From Candidatus Defluviilinea proxima (GTDB lineage: Bacteria; Chloroflexota; Anaerolineae; Anaerolineales; Villigracilaceae): 64,000 nt of DNA. Positions 19,088 to 28,019 of the stretch are shown in pieces. The notes below the pieces were generated by a model. That model saw only the letters and a program-made list of their open reading frames with translations, had not been told where the DNA came from and did not search any database. Location: contig JADKIW010000001.1 of assembly GCA_016721115.1 (NCBI GenBank), forward strand, positions 2,929,501-2,993,500, in the 5' to 3' direction. Numbering within the stretch: the first letter of the stretch is position 1; each line of letters starts with the position of its first letter. Made by a program: the position numbers and the translations under genes.

Positions 19088-21954
19088 AAATGATTTCTCC
19101 GCTCCGCAAGTTCATTACCAATCATGCGAAGATGATCAATAAGCGATTCGTTCTCAGCGACAGTAGAGGCATCGCTGCTGTAAGGTTTGAATCTTATTGA
19201 TCTGTCATTTTCCAAGTCTACATACAAAGCGCAAATTGGTGTAGAACCTTCAGCCTGTAGCTGAGATGCTTTTCGGCTCCGCGCAAAAGTATGAGACTCA
19301 TCCTCCGACATTTGAAGAGCAACGCGATGACGAAAATTAACCAAGCCACGTCGCTCGTCTATCACATTTGCCATAGGTCTTACGCCTGCGAAGCTCAAAA
19401 TCAAGTGGATTCCGAGAGGAGAACCTTCCAGATATAGCCGTCTCAGTTTTTCTCCTAAGGGCGATTCAGCCATTCCCCCGTATGTGTCAGTCTTGCGTCT
19501 CATTGCCTCAATCCCATCGAGTTCGGTCATCATGACAATAATTGTTGGAGCGTTGGCAATATCTTCTTCGTTCAGATTGCGCCGCGCATCTAGTTCGCCA
19601 ATCAATTTATTTAGTATGCTCTCGATTTTTGTTGTTTCCTTGGTGAATTCGGTTATAAAACCAGCCGGCAGCAGGACAGAATCGCAAGCGGCCTGAAGAA
19701 CATTGCTCCATTGTGATCCAACAATACTACGATCAAAAATGACGAACTGCGTTTCCACAGGTTTGGTGTTCACACTCAAACTGGCAATCATAGCAGCTAA
19801 CATTCCATACCGGGCAGCGTTTGCTCCCCCCACGATCAATGCATGTTCCGAAACACGTCGTCGGAAGACTACCATAGCTTGTCCACGAACATTAAATTGT
19901 TGTCCAAGCCAAACTACGCGAGGATGTTCAGCCGAGAACCAATCGACGATTCCTAATCCGCCCGTTTCTACGACCTCTCGAGCAAAGCTCTCTAATTCTT
20001 GTGCTGTTGGCCAGGTCGATCGACGCAATAAGCTTGCACAGTATGGGTTGTCGATTAGGCTGGGTTGTGCCTTTCCATTAAAAACCACGCGGCGAGGCAA
20101 GCTATCATCAGACAGAGAATTGGCTCTCTCTATTAAAGCTTGTAGGATTTCGTCGCGATGTTCAGGGTGAAGATAGGCTACCTTCCCTGCAACGTTCGCT
20201 GTATCGTCACCACCTTTTTCATTAACAACGATTTTTCCAGGTAAGTCGCATGTTGTAATCAAGGCTTTGCCGCGCCGTCCAAACTCAGTCAAGGCTTGTA
20301 CGTCTGCGGCCTTCATCTGCATAGCCATCAGCAAATGCAAATTTCCGAAAATACCCGTCTGGTTGAGCATACCCGCTGCACCGAAGCGTTGCGATGCCAA
20401 TAGCATGTGAATAGCCGCGCTTCGCCCCTGTTGCGAGAGCTGTAACAGATAATTGGAGGCCACTCCATCTTTGTCTCCCTCAAACAGTTCTTGATATTCG
20501 TCTACTAAGAGGAGAATGCGCGGCAATTTCCCTTCAGGTTCACCTTTAGCGCGGTAACTTGCGAAGTCATTTACCCCGACTCGTGCAAAAATCGCATTTC
20601 GCCGTTCTTTTTCTGCAATAAGTTCGGCTAGTACACTTCTAGATAGTTCTGGAGAAGAGCGAAGTGAGACAACTTCTGCATGTGGCAGTTGGCGGTAAGT
20701 TTGAAACTCTACGCCATCTTTGCCGTCAATCAAATAAAGTCGTAGTTCATCAGGTCCGTATCGAACTGCAAGCCCGCTAATGAGGACATGGTATAGATTG
20801 GATTTGCCTGCGCCAGTCATAGCCCCAAGCATACCGTGAGCGCATGGTTGGTTATCATTGTTTACGCCGAACCATATTTTTAGTTTATCTGTACCACCGC
20901 GTGCGCCAATCGGAGTCTCAACAATCTTGGTACTCGTTTCCTGCCACCATTCTGACTTAGGTAATCCAACCAGGCTATCCCAATCCAATATTCGTTCTGG
21001 AGGTTTTGCTATCTTAAGTTTCTGGAATAATTGGGTTTGTAGGTCAGCAGATGGAGCGGACTCGGGCTTGATTTTTAGGTTCAAGTCAGTGAAAACTCCC
21101 TCGTCTTCCATATTCACATAGAAGGCATTTTTGAAGCCATCCATACTCATGTCGCGGGGTAGTTCGTAATTCTGATTGTGGTGAATGAACAGATAGGTTC
21201 CGGCGGCTGGCCCTGTGTTCCCTATACTTTGTAAGGCCTCAATGGCACGGCGATCATACTGATTCGGAAAGTCGGCCGCAAAAACAAAATGGAATTTCTC
21301 ATTTATGCGAATCTCAGGTGGCACGCGTTCAAAAGACGTAATAGATGCGTCAAGGTAAGTTTCAATAATTCTCTGGATATTAACAATTACTTGATCTAAA
21401 TCGCGGCGGACATCACCGGTGCCATCTTGTACTTGTGGTAAGTAACGTCTCATTGGAAAGGCAATGCCATTCCCCGCAGGGTCAAGCAAGGTATAACGTA
21501 CTTGATGCGGCAACATCAATGCAGTTCGGACTAATAGTGATTGAAGGAGAGCGGTTCCTTGTCCAACCGTGTTTCCAACGCTCCTCAAGATGATGGTTTT
21601 ACCTTGGCCAATAAAAGGAACATAGGCAGGTATATGAAAAATACCATTTGTACGGGGTTCGCTCAAATCACCAACTCGGATCACTGATTCTTCTCGTGCA
21701 GCGTCAGCCCCCCACGTATCCCACCGATTATCATTCCAACTAGCGACAGATGAAGCAGGCTGGTTGAATAACAAGGTGCTTAATTTTTCAATATTCTCTT
21801 GCAGTAATGGATCGAAATATTCGCCAAGCTTTTGTACATAGTGCTTTCCATGCTCCGCCCATGATCTGGCTCTTGATTGAGACGCTGAGATCTCCTGATT
21901 AAGTTTCCCGATCAGCTTTTGCAATTCGTCAATATTTTTGGGCATTGGAAGCAT
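19084..21954 (-). CDS. FtsK/SpoIIIE-type ATPase, EccC-like, without membrane segments
   Basis: About 956 residues from ATG 21954, which has AGAGGA nine bases upstream; GTG 21963 touches that site directly and is less likely. After an N-terminal coiled coil there are three FtsK/SpoIIIE modules. The first is degenerate (GNTVGQGT, about residue 125). The second is intact, with GAMTGAGKS near residue 380 and LLLVDEYQE near 484. The third is degenerate (GGANAARYG near 705). Tandem modules with one active site are typical of EccC/EssC of type VII secretion, which drive WXG100 export. Unlike those, this protein has no N-terminal membrane helices or FHA domain, and no EccB/D/E or EssA/B gene is near. 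It may move proteins or DNA in the cytoplasm. Confidence 0.75.
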   Translation of the reverse strand: MLPMPKNIDELQKLIGKLNQEISASQSRARSWAEHGKHYVQKLGEYFDPLLQENIEKLSTLLFNQPASSVASWNDNRWDTWGADAAREESVIRVGDLSEPRTNGIFHIPAYVPFIGQGKTIILRSVGNTVGQGTALLQSLLVRTALMLPHQVRYTLLDPAGNGIAFPMRRYLPQVQDGTGDVRRDLDQVIVNIQRIIETYLDASITSFERVPPEIRINEKFHFVFAADFPNQYDRRAIEALQSIGNTGPAAGTYLFIHHNQNYELPRDMSMDGFKNAFYVNMEDEGVFTDLNLKIKPESAPSADLQTQLFQKLKIAKPPERILDWDSLVGLPKSEWWQETSTKIVETPIGARGGTDKLKIWFGVNNDNQPCAHGMLGAMTGAGKSNLYHVLISGLAVRYGPDELRLYLIDGKDGVEFQTYRQLPHAEVVSLRSSPELSRSVLAELIAEKERRNAIFARVGVNDFASYRAKGEPEGKLPRILLLVDEYQELFEGDKDGVASNYLLQLSQQGRSAAIHMLLASQRFGAAGMLNQTGIFGNLHLLMAMQMKAADVQALTEFGRRGKALITTCDLPGKIVVNEKGGDDTANVAGKVAYLHPEHRDEILQALIERANSLSDDSLPRRVVFNGKAQPSLIDNPYCASLLRRSTWPTAQELESFAREVVETGGLGIVDWFSAEHPRVVWLGQQFNVRGQAMVVFRRRVSEHALIVGGANAARYGMLAAMIASLSVNTKPVETQFVIFDRSIVGSQWSNVLQAACDSVLLPAGFITEFTKETTKIESILNKLIGELDARRNLNEEDIANAPTIIVMMTELDGIEAMRRKTDTYGGMAESPLGEKLRRLYLEGSPLGIHLILSFAGVRPMANVIDERRGLVNFRHRVALQMSEDESHTFARSRKASQLQAEGSTPICALYVDLENDRSIRFKPYSSDASTVAENESLIDHLRMIGNELAERRNHL

Positions 21955-22066
21955 TGCCTTCACTCCTCTTTATTTTGCCTAGTATCTGATTATCCCTATG
22001 ACCGAAGCCCTTACACGAACTTTGTTTTCACAAGAAATGATATCTGTTAATTCCCCAATTTAGGTG

Positions 22067-22089
22067 TTATACAGAATATTTCTGTATAA
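22067..22089. promoter_or_regulatory. Perfect 23-bp palindrome, candidate operator
   Basis: Arms TATACAGAA and TTCTGTATA (each extended by one T/A pair) flank a central TAT. It lies 113 bases upstream of the FtsK ATPase start, in the 343-base gene-free stretch 21955-22297, which is AT-rich and otherwise shows nothing I can name. Size and symmetry fit a dimeric repressor site; which protein binds it is unknown. Confidence 0.45.
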
Positions 22090-22297
22090 AGAGATTATAA
22101 ATCGAATTATACGCCTAACCACAAAATATAGGTGTATTGATCATAACGTACTGGGCGTGACATTGATCCTGACGATTTCAATCAAACACAAAATAACTTT
22201 TCACATTACCCCGATATTGCCAACAATCAATATTCTCTACAGGGCGGCAACCTCGCACCACATTTACGGGCTTTCACTTTCGAACTAAATCCCGTTC

Positions 22298-23788
22298 TTA
22301 ATCCGATGCGTGTTTAGCGAGCCAGATTTTACTCTCTACTTTTTTTGCTTCTGGAATATGTTTTGAGTTCGCCCTAGTACTGTGCATGATATGCAGAATT
22401 TGGTCGTCTGTTACTGATTGGGTGGATAAGCCGAGAAAATCTCTAAAATCATTTGCATCCAATGAATAACTTATAGATTCCCGAAACGCTAGTTGCTCCA
22501 TATGCCCAGCTCGAGTTTCTGGTATCCACCAGGGATCATCGGAGCTTTCACATGCGCCCAAATATATTTCAAACCCTGTTTCAACTTCCTGGTATCCGTA
22601 ACGTGCCCGTCGTATATATTTTTCCTTGAATTGTTGAGCAATCCTGCTTTGATTCCAAGCTTTTTGCGATTGTTCAGCAGCAGAGTTTTCTTGATAAAAG
22701 GTTGTTAGGGAGGTTATTAAGTGCCAGTCTGAGTTATCACCTAATGGTTGAGTGAAGTTGAATTGATCGCGATCAAGGTTGATGATTGTTGCCAGTTTTG
22801 AAGGACCTGGAAACCGTTCATTTACTCGGATTGTGTCGCCGCATCTTGTCGTGATTGTGTCAAATTTTGTTGGCGTGGCTTCGATGTGGATTAATATTTT
22901 GAATGAAATATTATCAGGCTCAATAACTGAAGGATCTATCCAGAATGGACTACTCTGAAGTTTGTGTCTTAGTTTGGTTAGCGCTTCTTTTCTTTCTTGT
23001 TCAGTTCGAATATGTGAAGACAAGTCTGGTAGCTCTGGGTTATTGGTTATATTAACCAGCTCTGTTTCGACCCATTCTATCGCGCTTGAAAACTCCTTGA
23101 AATGCTCTGATTTTTCCAAAGACCCTTGTCTTTTCGTGCATGCGCACCAAAACCATTTGGTTTCATCCACACATACACGCCCTTCCGCTGTTAGGTGTTT
23201 GCACATCCAGCGATTTGACCCATTGGGCAGCCACTGAAATTGCCTGGCGCTGAAATCGAATTTTTCTGTTTCCTCTTTGTGGGAAAAATCTAGTGCTGCT
23301 TCTATGAACTGATGTATTGCATCGTCGTAGCGCTTCTTTTCCATTTTTGCCATATTGGAGATTATTGACTTGTTCGCGTTGATAAGTTCGATTAATTCCG
23401 GTCCGGCTTCAGCGGGCAAGTGCAACATTTCCTTGTAAAACGGCTTGGTACCTGTTGATGTCGTTTCAGTTTTCTGCTCAGTTTTTTTGCGCCGCCCACG
23501 AGGATGTGCTTCGAATGAAAACTCATACACCAATTTTGTAACTGAAATTCCCTCTGTTTTCCAGTTATCCTGGGATTCAAGTTGATTTAGCAGTCGCAAT
23601 GTGTAAGAACCGTTCAAGGCTTCGATTTTTTTGTCAACGTTATTCCAGACGATCAAACCTTCTTCTTGCCAGACATTGAATTGACGTTGTTCAAACCAGT
23701 CAGGACAATCAGGCATATTTTCTGCTGTAGAGAAACGCTTGTATTCTGAATGCTGGTTGAAGCGCATACCCCAAGATGTTCTGTTCAT
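22298..23788 (-). CDS. Unknown 496-residue protein with Cys-rich centre
   Basis: No family recognised. The protein has no signal peptide or membrane segments. Around residues 198-222 is a Cys/His cluster: WMCKHL, a few residues on a VCVDE turn, then WFWCACT. Its C-H-C-C-C spacing could bind zinc (SWIM-like in flavour, but not a clear match). The N-terminal part has a basic, KRRGR-type stretch near residue 97 that could touch nucleic acid. The ATG at 23788 is preceded by AAGGAG. It stands alone, 343 bases upstream of the FtsK operon on the same strand and divergent from the recombinase genes. It may belong to the mobile element or be a separate accessory gene. Confidence 0.55.
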   Translation of the reverse strand: MNRTSWGMRFNQHSEYKRFSTAENMPDCPDWFEQRQFNVWQEEGLIVWNNVDKKIEALNGSYTLRLLNQLESQDNWKTEGISVTKLVYEFSFEAHPRGRRKKTEQKTETTSTGTKPFYKEMLHLPAEAGPELIELINANKSIISNMAKMEKKRYDDAIHQFIEAALDFSHKEETEKFDFSARQFQWLPNGSNRWMCKHLTAEGRVCVDETKWFWCACTKRQGSLEKSEHFKEFSSAIEWVETELVNITNNPELPDLSSHIRTEQERKEALTKLRHKLQSSPFWIDPSVIEPDNISFKILIHIEATPTKFDTITTRCGDTIRVNERFPGPSKLATIINLDRDQFNFTQPLGDNSDWHLITSLTTFYQENSAAEQSQKAWNQSRIAQQFKEKYIRRARYGYQEVETGFEIYLGACESSDDPWWIPETRAGHMEQLAFRESISYSLDANDFRDFLGLSTQSVTDDQILHIMHSTRANSKHIPEAKKVESKIWLAKHASD

Positions 23789-23965
23789 GGTTACTCCTTG
23801 TACTGTTCAAAAGGACACCAATGAGAAAGTAGCTAATTTTAACCACTAAACAGAAAAATGTTCAATTCAATATTTTCATAGCGACAGTATTTCGATACCT
23901 AGCCCTTCCTGGCACTAAAATTTGTCCTGATCTATGCAAGATCGAACCTTACTAATCCAGGAGAA

Positions 23966-24127
23966 ATGATCACGTTGTCATACGCAGTTGATGAACGAAT
24001 TGATGAGTTTGCCCGAGCCTTTGTGGCGATTCTTCGCCGTCTGATTAATGAACAACAAGCTCGTCAAAATATACATGATGCCAAAGAAAAGAATGATACC
24101 AATGCGAGCCGCGCTTCAAGTAGATAG
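23966..24127 (+). CDS. Small ORF (53 residues) leading into the first recombinase gene
   Basis: A 53-codon ORF from ATG 23966 with a strong AGGAG site three to four bases upstream. The product starts MITLSYAVDERIDEF and has one amphipathic helix (FARAFVAILRRLI) followed by a charged tail. Its 3' end overlaps the start region of the serine recombinase in another frame. Because the recombinase start itself has no good ribosome site, coupled translation from this ORF is likely. It may be a recombinase accessory or simply a coupling leader. Confidence 0.5.
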   Translation: MITLSYAVDERIDEFARAFVAILRRLINEQQARQNIHDAKEKNDTNASRASSR

Positions 24128-25925
24128 CTCTTCTGTTTCTACTACTCTAGATGAACTGAATATTTTTATTAGGCGGGAATACGGTTATTTAGATGAGATT
24201 TCTAATAACGCAACCTGGGCGATTTATTCGCGAGTTTCGCGGGTGGATCCTAAGTTTCAAGGATATTCGCTTGAAATTCAGCCAGATCGAGCCGAGGAAT
24301 ATGCTCGTGCACATGGTGCCCAAAAAGTAGAGAATTACAGCGATCCAAATAAGACTGGTCGTAATAGTCGACGCAAAGAGTTACAGCGGCTGATTCGTGA
24401 TGTCATATCTGGTCGCATTCAAGTTGTGGTCGTTCATCGGCTGGATCGCTTATACCGAAATTTGGAATCCGTGTTGGGCTTCGTTCGCCTCCTAAAAAGG
24501 TATAAAGTCGGTCTGATCAGTGTTACAGAGAACATTGATACCAATACGCCTTATGGACTTCAAATGCTGGCGTTGTTGGGGATGATGGCTGAAACCTATG
24601 TACACCAAACTAGTGAGCGTACACGGGAAGCCAAGGCTCATCGGGCACGGAGTGGTTTGCCAAATGGATATTTACCGCTAGGATATTGCAACGGCCTTTG
24701 TTCGACTTGTTCCGACTCTCATGGAAAGGGGATATGCCCAATGATTGGAATGGAAGATCGACCAGAAAGCCAACGCGGGCGTGTGGCTGTTCCTCATCCG
24801 GTTACACGGTATGCCATCTCCTGGATCTTTGAATTGTTTCAGAAGGGATATAGCTATCGCGAGATCGCTGATTGGTTGAATTCACATGACTTTACCCTGC
24901 CAGATGGCCAATCTATTCGATACCGCACCAAAGGAAAGACCCTTAGTAATCCACTGGGATTATTTTCCCGGGACAGCATACGGGCGATCATTGAAAACCC
25001 ATTCTTTGCTGGTTTGGTGGCTCGGTATGAACGACCTGATTTGGATATGTCAGATGATCCCGAGAATCCGGAGAAGAAAACCGGAAATGGAAAGAAGATC
25101 AACAGCCGACGCGTGATCGAACTACAGCAAGGCAAACATGAGGCTTTGATTAGCTTGAAGGATTGGAAAACCGCCCAACATATGCGCAAAATGAAAGGGC
25201 GTACACCTACTTCTGCAGCTGCCTCAAAACGTATTTACCCATTGACAGGTGTCAGTCGTTGTTGGGTATGTTTTGAACATAACGGAGGGATTGTTACCCT
25301 CCGAGGTGGAACATTGAGAAACGATCGGCGTACTTATCGGTGTGCCGCACTGCAGGATCGTCATTCATCGAAGCACAAGCATCTGAAGATAAATTTGAAG
25401 ACTAAAGCTTTGAAGGAAATCAAGGTTCAACCAAATCCTATGAGTCAGGATGTAGTTGATCGTCATACGACCCGTTACCTATCGGGAGATAAGCTGGAGG
25501 CAGAGGTGGATCGTTTGATCGAAAGGATCAAACTGCCTGATGAGATCAAGGAAAAAATCCTGGCATATTATGTGTCAGACGAAGGTTTGTCGGCATTTGA
25601 GAGGGAGAATTTTAATCTGCGCCAATCACTTAAACGTTTCCAAGAGCTATATAAACAGGGAGATATCGACAAGGCAGAATACGAGGAGCAGGCTCATTTT
25701 ATTCTTCAACGACTACGAAGCTTGAAACCATCTGCAAATCCGGCTGCCCAGGATGTTCTACTGCTCTTGGCAGATTTTCCTGGAAACTGGTCTCGGATGT
25801 TGCCGGGCGAAAAACGGGTACTCCTCAACATCATGTTCAAAGGATTGTATTTCGATTCGCAGGGAAAATTGCGGAAAATCCTTGCCCACCCGCCATTTGA
25901 TGTAATGTTTGGACTAGAGGATTAA
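24048..25925 (+). CDS. Large serine recombinase, first copy
   Basis: A resolvase/invertase N-terminal domain with the Y-x-R-V-S motif (Ser64 as nucleophile), VVVHRLDRLYRN in the catalytic core and the long E helix (LALLGMMAETYVHQTSERTREAK). The recombinase domain, a zinc-ribbon-like region (around the sequence SRCWVC) and a coiled coil follow. At about residues 210-240 there is a Cys-rich insertion (GYCNGLCSTC ... GICPMIGM) shared with the second recombinase. Large serine recombinases integrate and excise mobile elements at short att sites. The 5' end is uncertain: ATG 24048 is the longest option, ATGs at 24075, 24078, 24093 and 24102 are possible, and translation may be coupled to the small ORF at 23966. 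Confidence 0.85.
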   Translation: MNNKLVKIYMMPKKRMIPMRAALQVDSSSVSTTLDELNIFIRREYGYLDEISNNATWAIYSRVSRVDPKFQGYSLEIQPDRAEEYARAHGAQKVENYSDPNKTGRNSRRKELQRLIRDVISGRIQVVVVHRLDRLYRNLESVLGFVRLLKRYKVGLISVTENIDTNTPYGLQMLALLGMMAETYVHQTSERTREAKAHRARSGLPNGYLPLGYCNGLCSTCSDSHGKGICPMIGMEDRPESQRGRVAVPHPVTRYAISWIFELFQKGYSYREIADWLNSHDFTLPDGQSIRYRTKGKTLSNPLGLFSRDSIRAIIENPFFAGLVARYERPDLDMSDDPENPEKKTGNGKKINSRRVIELQQGKHEALISLKDWKTAQHMRKMKGRTPTSAAASKRIYPLTGVSRCWVCFEHNGGIVTLRGGTLRNDRRTYRCAALQDRHSSKHKHLKINLKTKALKEIKVQPNPMSQDVVDRHTTRYLSGDKLEAEVDRLIERIKLPDEIKEKILAYYVSDEGLSAFERENFNLRQSLKRFQELYKQGDIDKAEYEEQAHFILQRLRSLKPSANPAAQDVLLLLADFPGNWSRMLPGEKRVLLNIMFKGLYFDSQGKLRKILAHPPFDVMFGLED

Positions 25926-25934
25926 ACGCAAGGA

Positions 25935-26357
25935 TTATGCCAGCTTTTTGAGTTCCCTCAAGATAGTACGGAATGCACCAACTACCTTCCGGCGCGATTC
26001 GGCATTTGGAAATTCTGCCAAGTCTAAAGCCATGTCTACAGCCTCGGGTGGTAATTGTTTTTCTCTGTTGCTGTGAGCAATATCAAATATCTGAAGTGTG
26101 GGCCATTGAGCAAGTTGTAGGAACTCATTTGGATTTACACCAAAATAATCAGCCAGCATGATGCAGGCAATCATGTTTGGGCGTTCGCCATTTACGATCC
26201 TGCGCACGAATTGATGATCTAATCCTGAATTGATGCCGGCAGAGCGCAGCGATTCATTTCTTTGGTCGAGCAACTCCTGTACTCGATTGGAGAATGGCGT
26301 TAGATCAACCTTCTTTTTTCGGGCATATCTTAATTGGCTTGCGATTGGTTTTTCCAT
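25935..26357 (-). CDS. Xre-type helix-turn-helix regulator
   Basis: 140 residues from ATG 26357, six bases after GAGGAG; a longer form from 26408 is unlikely. Residues about 20-75 fit a Cro/C1-type HTH: LLDQRNESLRSAG, then DHQFVRRIVNGERPN as recognition helix and MLADYFGVNPNEFL. The C-terminal part is helical. It is convergent with the first recombinase (stops 10 bases apart) and divergent from the second, with only 69 bases between starts. It therefore most likely represses the second recombinase and itself from that shared spacer. A TATAAT for its own gene can be seen at 26394-26399, minus strand. Confidence 0.75.
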   Translation of the reverse strand: MEKPIASQLRYARKKKVDLTPFSNRVQELLDQRNESLRSAGINSGLDHQFVRRIVNGERPNMIACIMLADYFGVNPNEFLQLAQWPTLQIFDIAHSNREKQLPPEAVDMALDLAEFPNAESRRKVVGAFRTILRELKKLA

Positions 26358-26426
26358 GTGTTTCTCCTCAATGCGATAGAATGCACGAGTGTGATTATAT
26401 ATCTTCAAAGAGAGGAGAAAAATTAT

Positions 26427-28019
26427 ATGACGTCTTTTTCCATGCGCGCCGTTGGCTATCGGCGCGTCTCGATGCGTGAGCAGGTGGATGGATTCAGCCT
26501 AGATGCGCAAGAGAATAATATCCGTAAGTATGCAGCAGAACGAGGTTGGGATTTGGTGAGGGTTTATACAGATGCTGGCATCTCTGCTAAGAAAGATAGC
26601 CACCGACCGGAATTGGCAAAATTGATGCAGGATGCCGAGGACGGGCACTTTGATATTGTCATTGTAGATAAGATCGACCGCTTCTACCGCCACTTGAATG
26701 GCCTACTCAATGCGCTGGATCAATTGAATGACCATAGCGTAACCTTTGTATCGGTCCAGGAGCGGCTCGATTTCACAACACCTTGGGGAAAGTTAACTCT
26801 GACCATGTTGGGCATGCTGGCAGAGATTTATATCGACAATTTACGCCAAGAAACCCGTAAAGGAAAAATGCAGCGCGCCCGGGACGGTTTATGGAATGGC
26901 AATATACCATTTGGTTATTGTCGAGGTCTATGTTCAAAATGCGATGATCCAAATGGACCAGGGTATTGCCCTGATGTTGGGATGCCAGACAAAGGAAGTG
27001 GCAAAACTATGGTGGAACATCCAATTGATGGGAATGCGGTCAGGAAGATGTTTGACTTATATTTGAATGGGACGAAAAGTGACCTGGGGGTAGCTGAGAA
27101 ATTAAACCAAATGACATTCACCTTACCGGATGGCACTATTCGCAACTATCGACAAAAAGGGATTCGAGGACTGAAAGGACCAGGCCTATTCACCAGGGAT
27201 TTTGTGCGCGGACTTCTCACTAGGGTTTTGTACACAGGAAAAATCGCGTACTATGGCAGAGGCAGAAAACGAAAAATAGAATCTCTTTATCCAGGAAGAC
27301 ATCCTGCGCTAATTTCCGATGAAACATTTCAGGCGTTGACGGATCTCAGAAAAACAGTGGGAAAACATCCGTCAAAGATGTATGGTAAAGATGCGCGAGT
27401 CTATCCGTTGACAGGCATGCTTTTTTGCGCGGGTTGCGGTTGGCCAATGCGCGGAACTGCTTGGAAGCATATTGGTTTTACTTATAAAGATTCAAGCCGG
27501 ATAGAACTTGATAATGACCATTGTGATCAAAAGATTGTAAAAGCAACTGCATTGGAAAAGCAGGTGATCAAACTTTTATATGATGCAACCAAGATCTGGG
27601 AGAAATCTGTGAAACCAGAGTTTACGGCAAAGCATGTTGAAGAGGCTGAAACCGATTTACATCGAGCCCAAGAGTTATATATCCGAGGTGAAATTACGAA
27701 AGAAATATTGGATCGGGAGAAGGAAAGAGTAGATAATATCAGCAGACCCTTGCAGGAAAATAATTTCACTGCTACACTAACATTAAGCAAGAAAATCCAA
27801 TTGGCATATGCCAATTGGAAAGAGTTAAGTACAATCGAACAAAAAAGATTGCTTCGACTGGTACTCGAAGCAATCTTTGTGCGAGAAAACGCGCTAGTGG
27901 CTGTTCAACCGACTTTTGCGTTTCTTCCTATTTTGACTACTCTCTTGAAAAAGAGTAGTAGCAGCGGTCCCGACGGGATTCGAACCCGCGATCTCGGCCT
28001 TGACAGGGCCGCATGTTAG
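26427..28019 (+). CDS. Large serine recombinase, second copy, running into tRNA-Asp
   Basis: 530 residues from ATG 26427 (AGAGGAG nine bases upstream). Ser15 lies in GYRRVS, VDKIDRFYRH is the catalytic core, and the E helix includes TMLGMLAEIYIDNLRQETRKGK. The same Cys-rich insertion as in the first recombinase follows (GYCRGLCSKC ... GYCPDVGM), then the recombinase domain, a zinc ribbon (FCAGCG) and a coiled coil. The last 18 codons are the antisense of the tRNA-Asp gene, giving the SGPDGIRTRD-type tail that marks translation of tRNA DNA. The reading frame thus seems to have been extended by integration at the tRNA. It is the likeliest integrase of this element. Confidence 0.88.
   Translation: MTSFSMRAVGYRRVSMREQVDGFSLDAQENNIRKYAAERGWDLVRVYTDAGISAKKDSHRPELAKLMQDAEDGHFDIVIVDKIDRFYRHLNGLLNALDQLNDHSVTFVSVQERLDFTTPWGKLTLTMLGMLAEIYIDNLRQETRKGKMQRARDGLWNGNIPFGYCRGLCSKCDDPNGPGYCPDVGMPDKGSGKTMVEHPIDGNAVRKMFDLYLNGTKSDLGVAEKLNQMTFTLPDGTIRNYRQKGIRGLKGPGLFTRDFVRGLLTRVLYTGKIAYYGRGRKRKIESLYPGRHPALISDETFQALTDLRKTVGKHPSKMYGKDARVYPLTGMLFCAGCGWPMRGTAWKHIGFTYKDSSRIELDNDHCDQKIVKATALEKQVIKLLYDATKIWEKSVKPEFTAKHVEEAETDLHRAQELYIRGEITKEILDREKERVDNISRPLQENNFTATLTLSKKIQLAYANWKELSTIEQKRLLRLVLEAIFVRENALVAVQPTFAFLPILTTLLKKSSSSGPDGIRTRDLGLDRAAC
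27936..27959. repeat. Inverted repeat just inside the tRNA boundary
   Basis: Arms ACTACTCT and AGAGTAGT with an eight-base loop, ending six bases before the tRNA-Asp 3' end and lying within the recombinase coding sequence. Its place at the likely att boundary makes it a candidate arm of the recombinase site, but it may be chance. Confidence 0.3.

Noticed and set aside
15039..21954. A complete type VII secretion system
   Set aside because: Only the FtsK ATPase and WXG100-like proteins are present; the membrane core genes are missing and the ATPase has no membrane helices.
24854..25189. Antisense ORFs inside the recombinase and STAND genes as separate genes
   Set aside because: They lie wholly inside well-supported coding sequences, lack ribosome sites and have no recognisable features.
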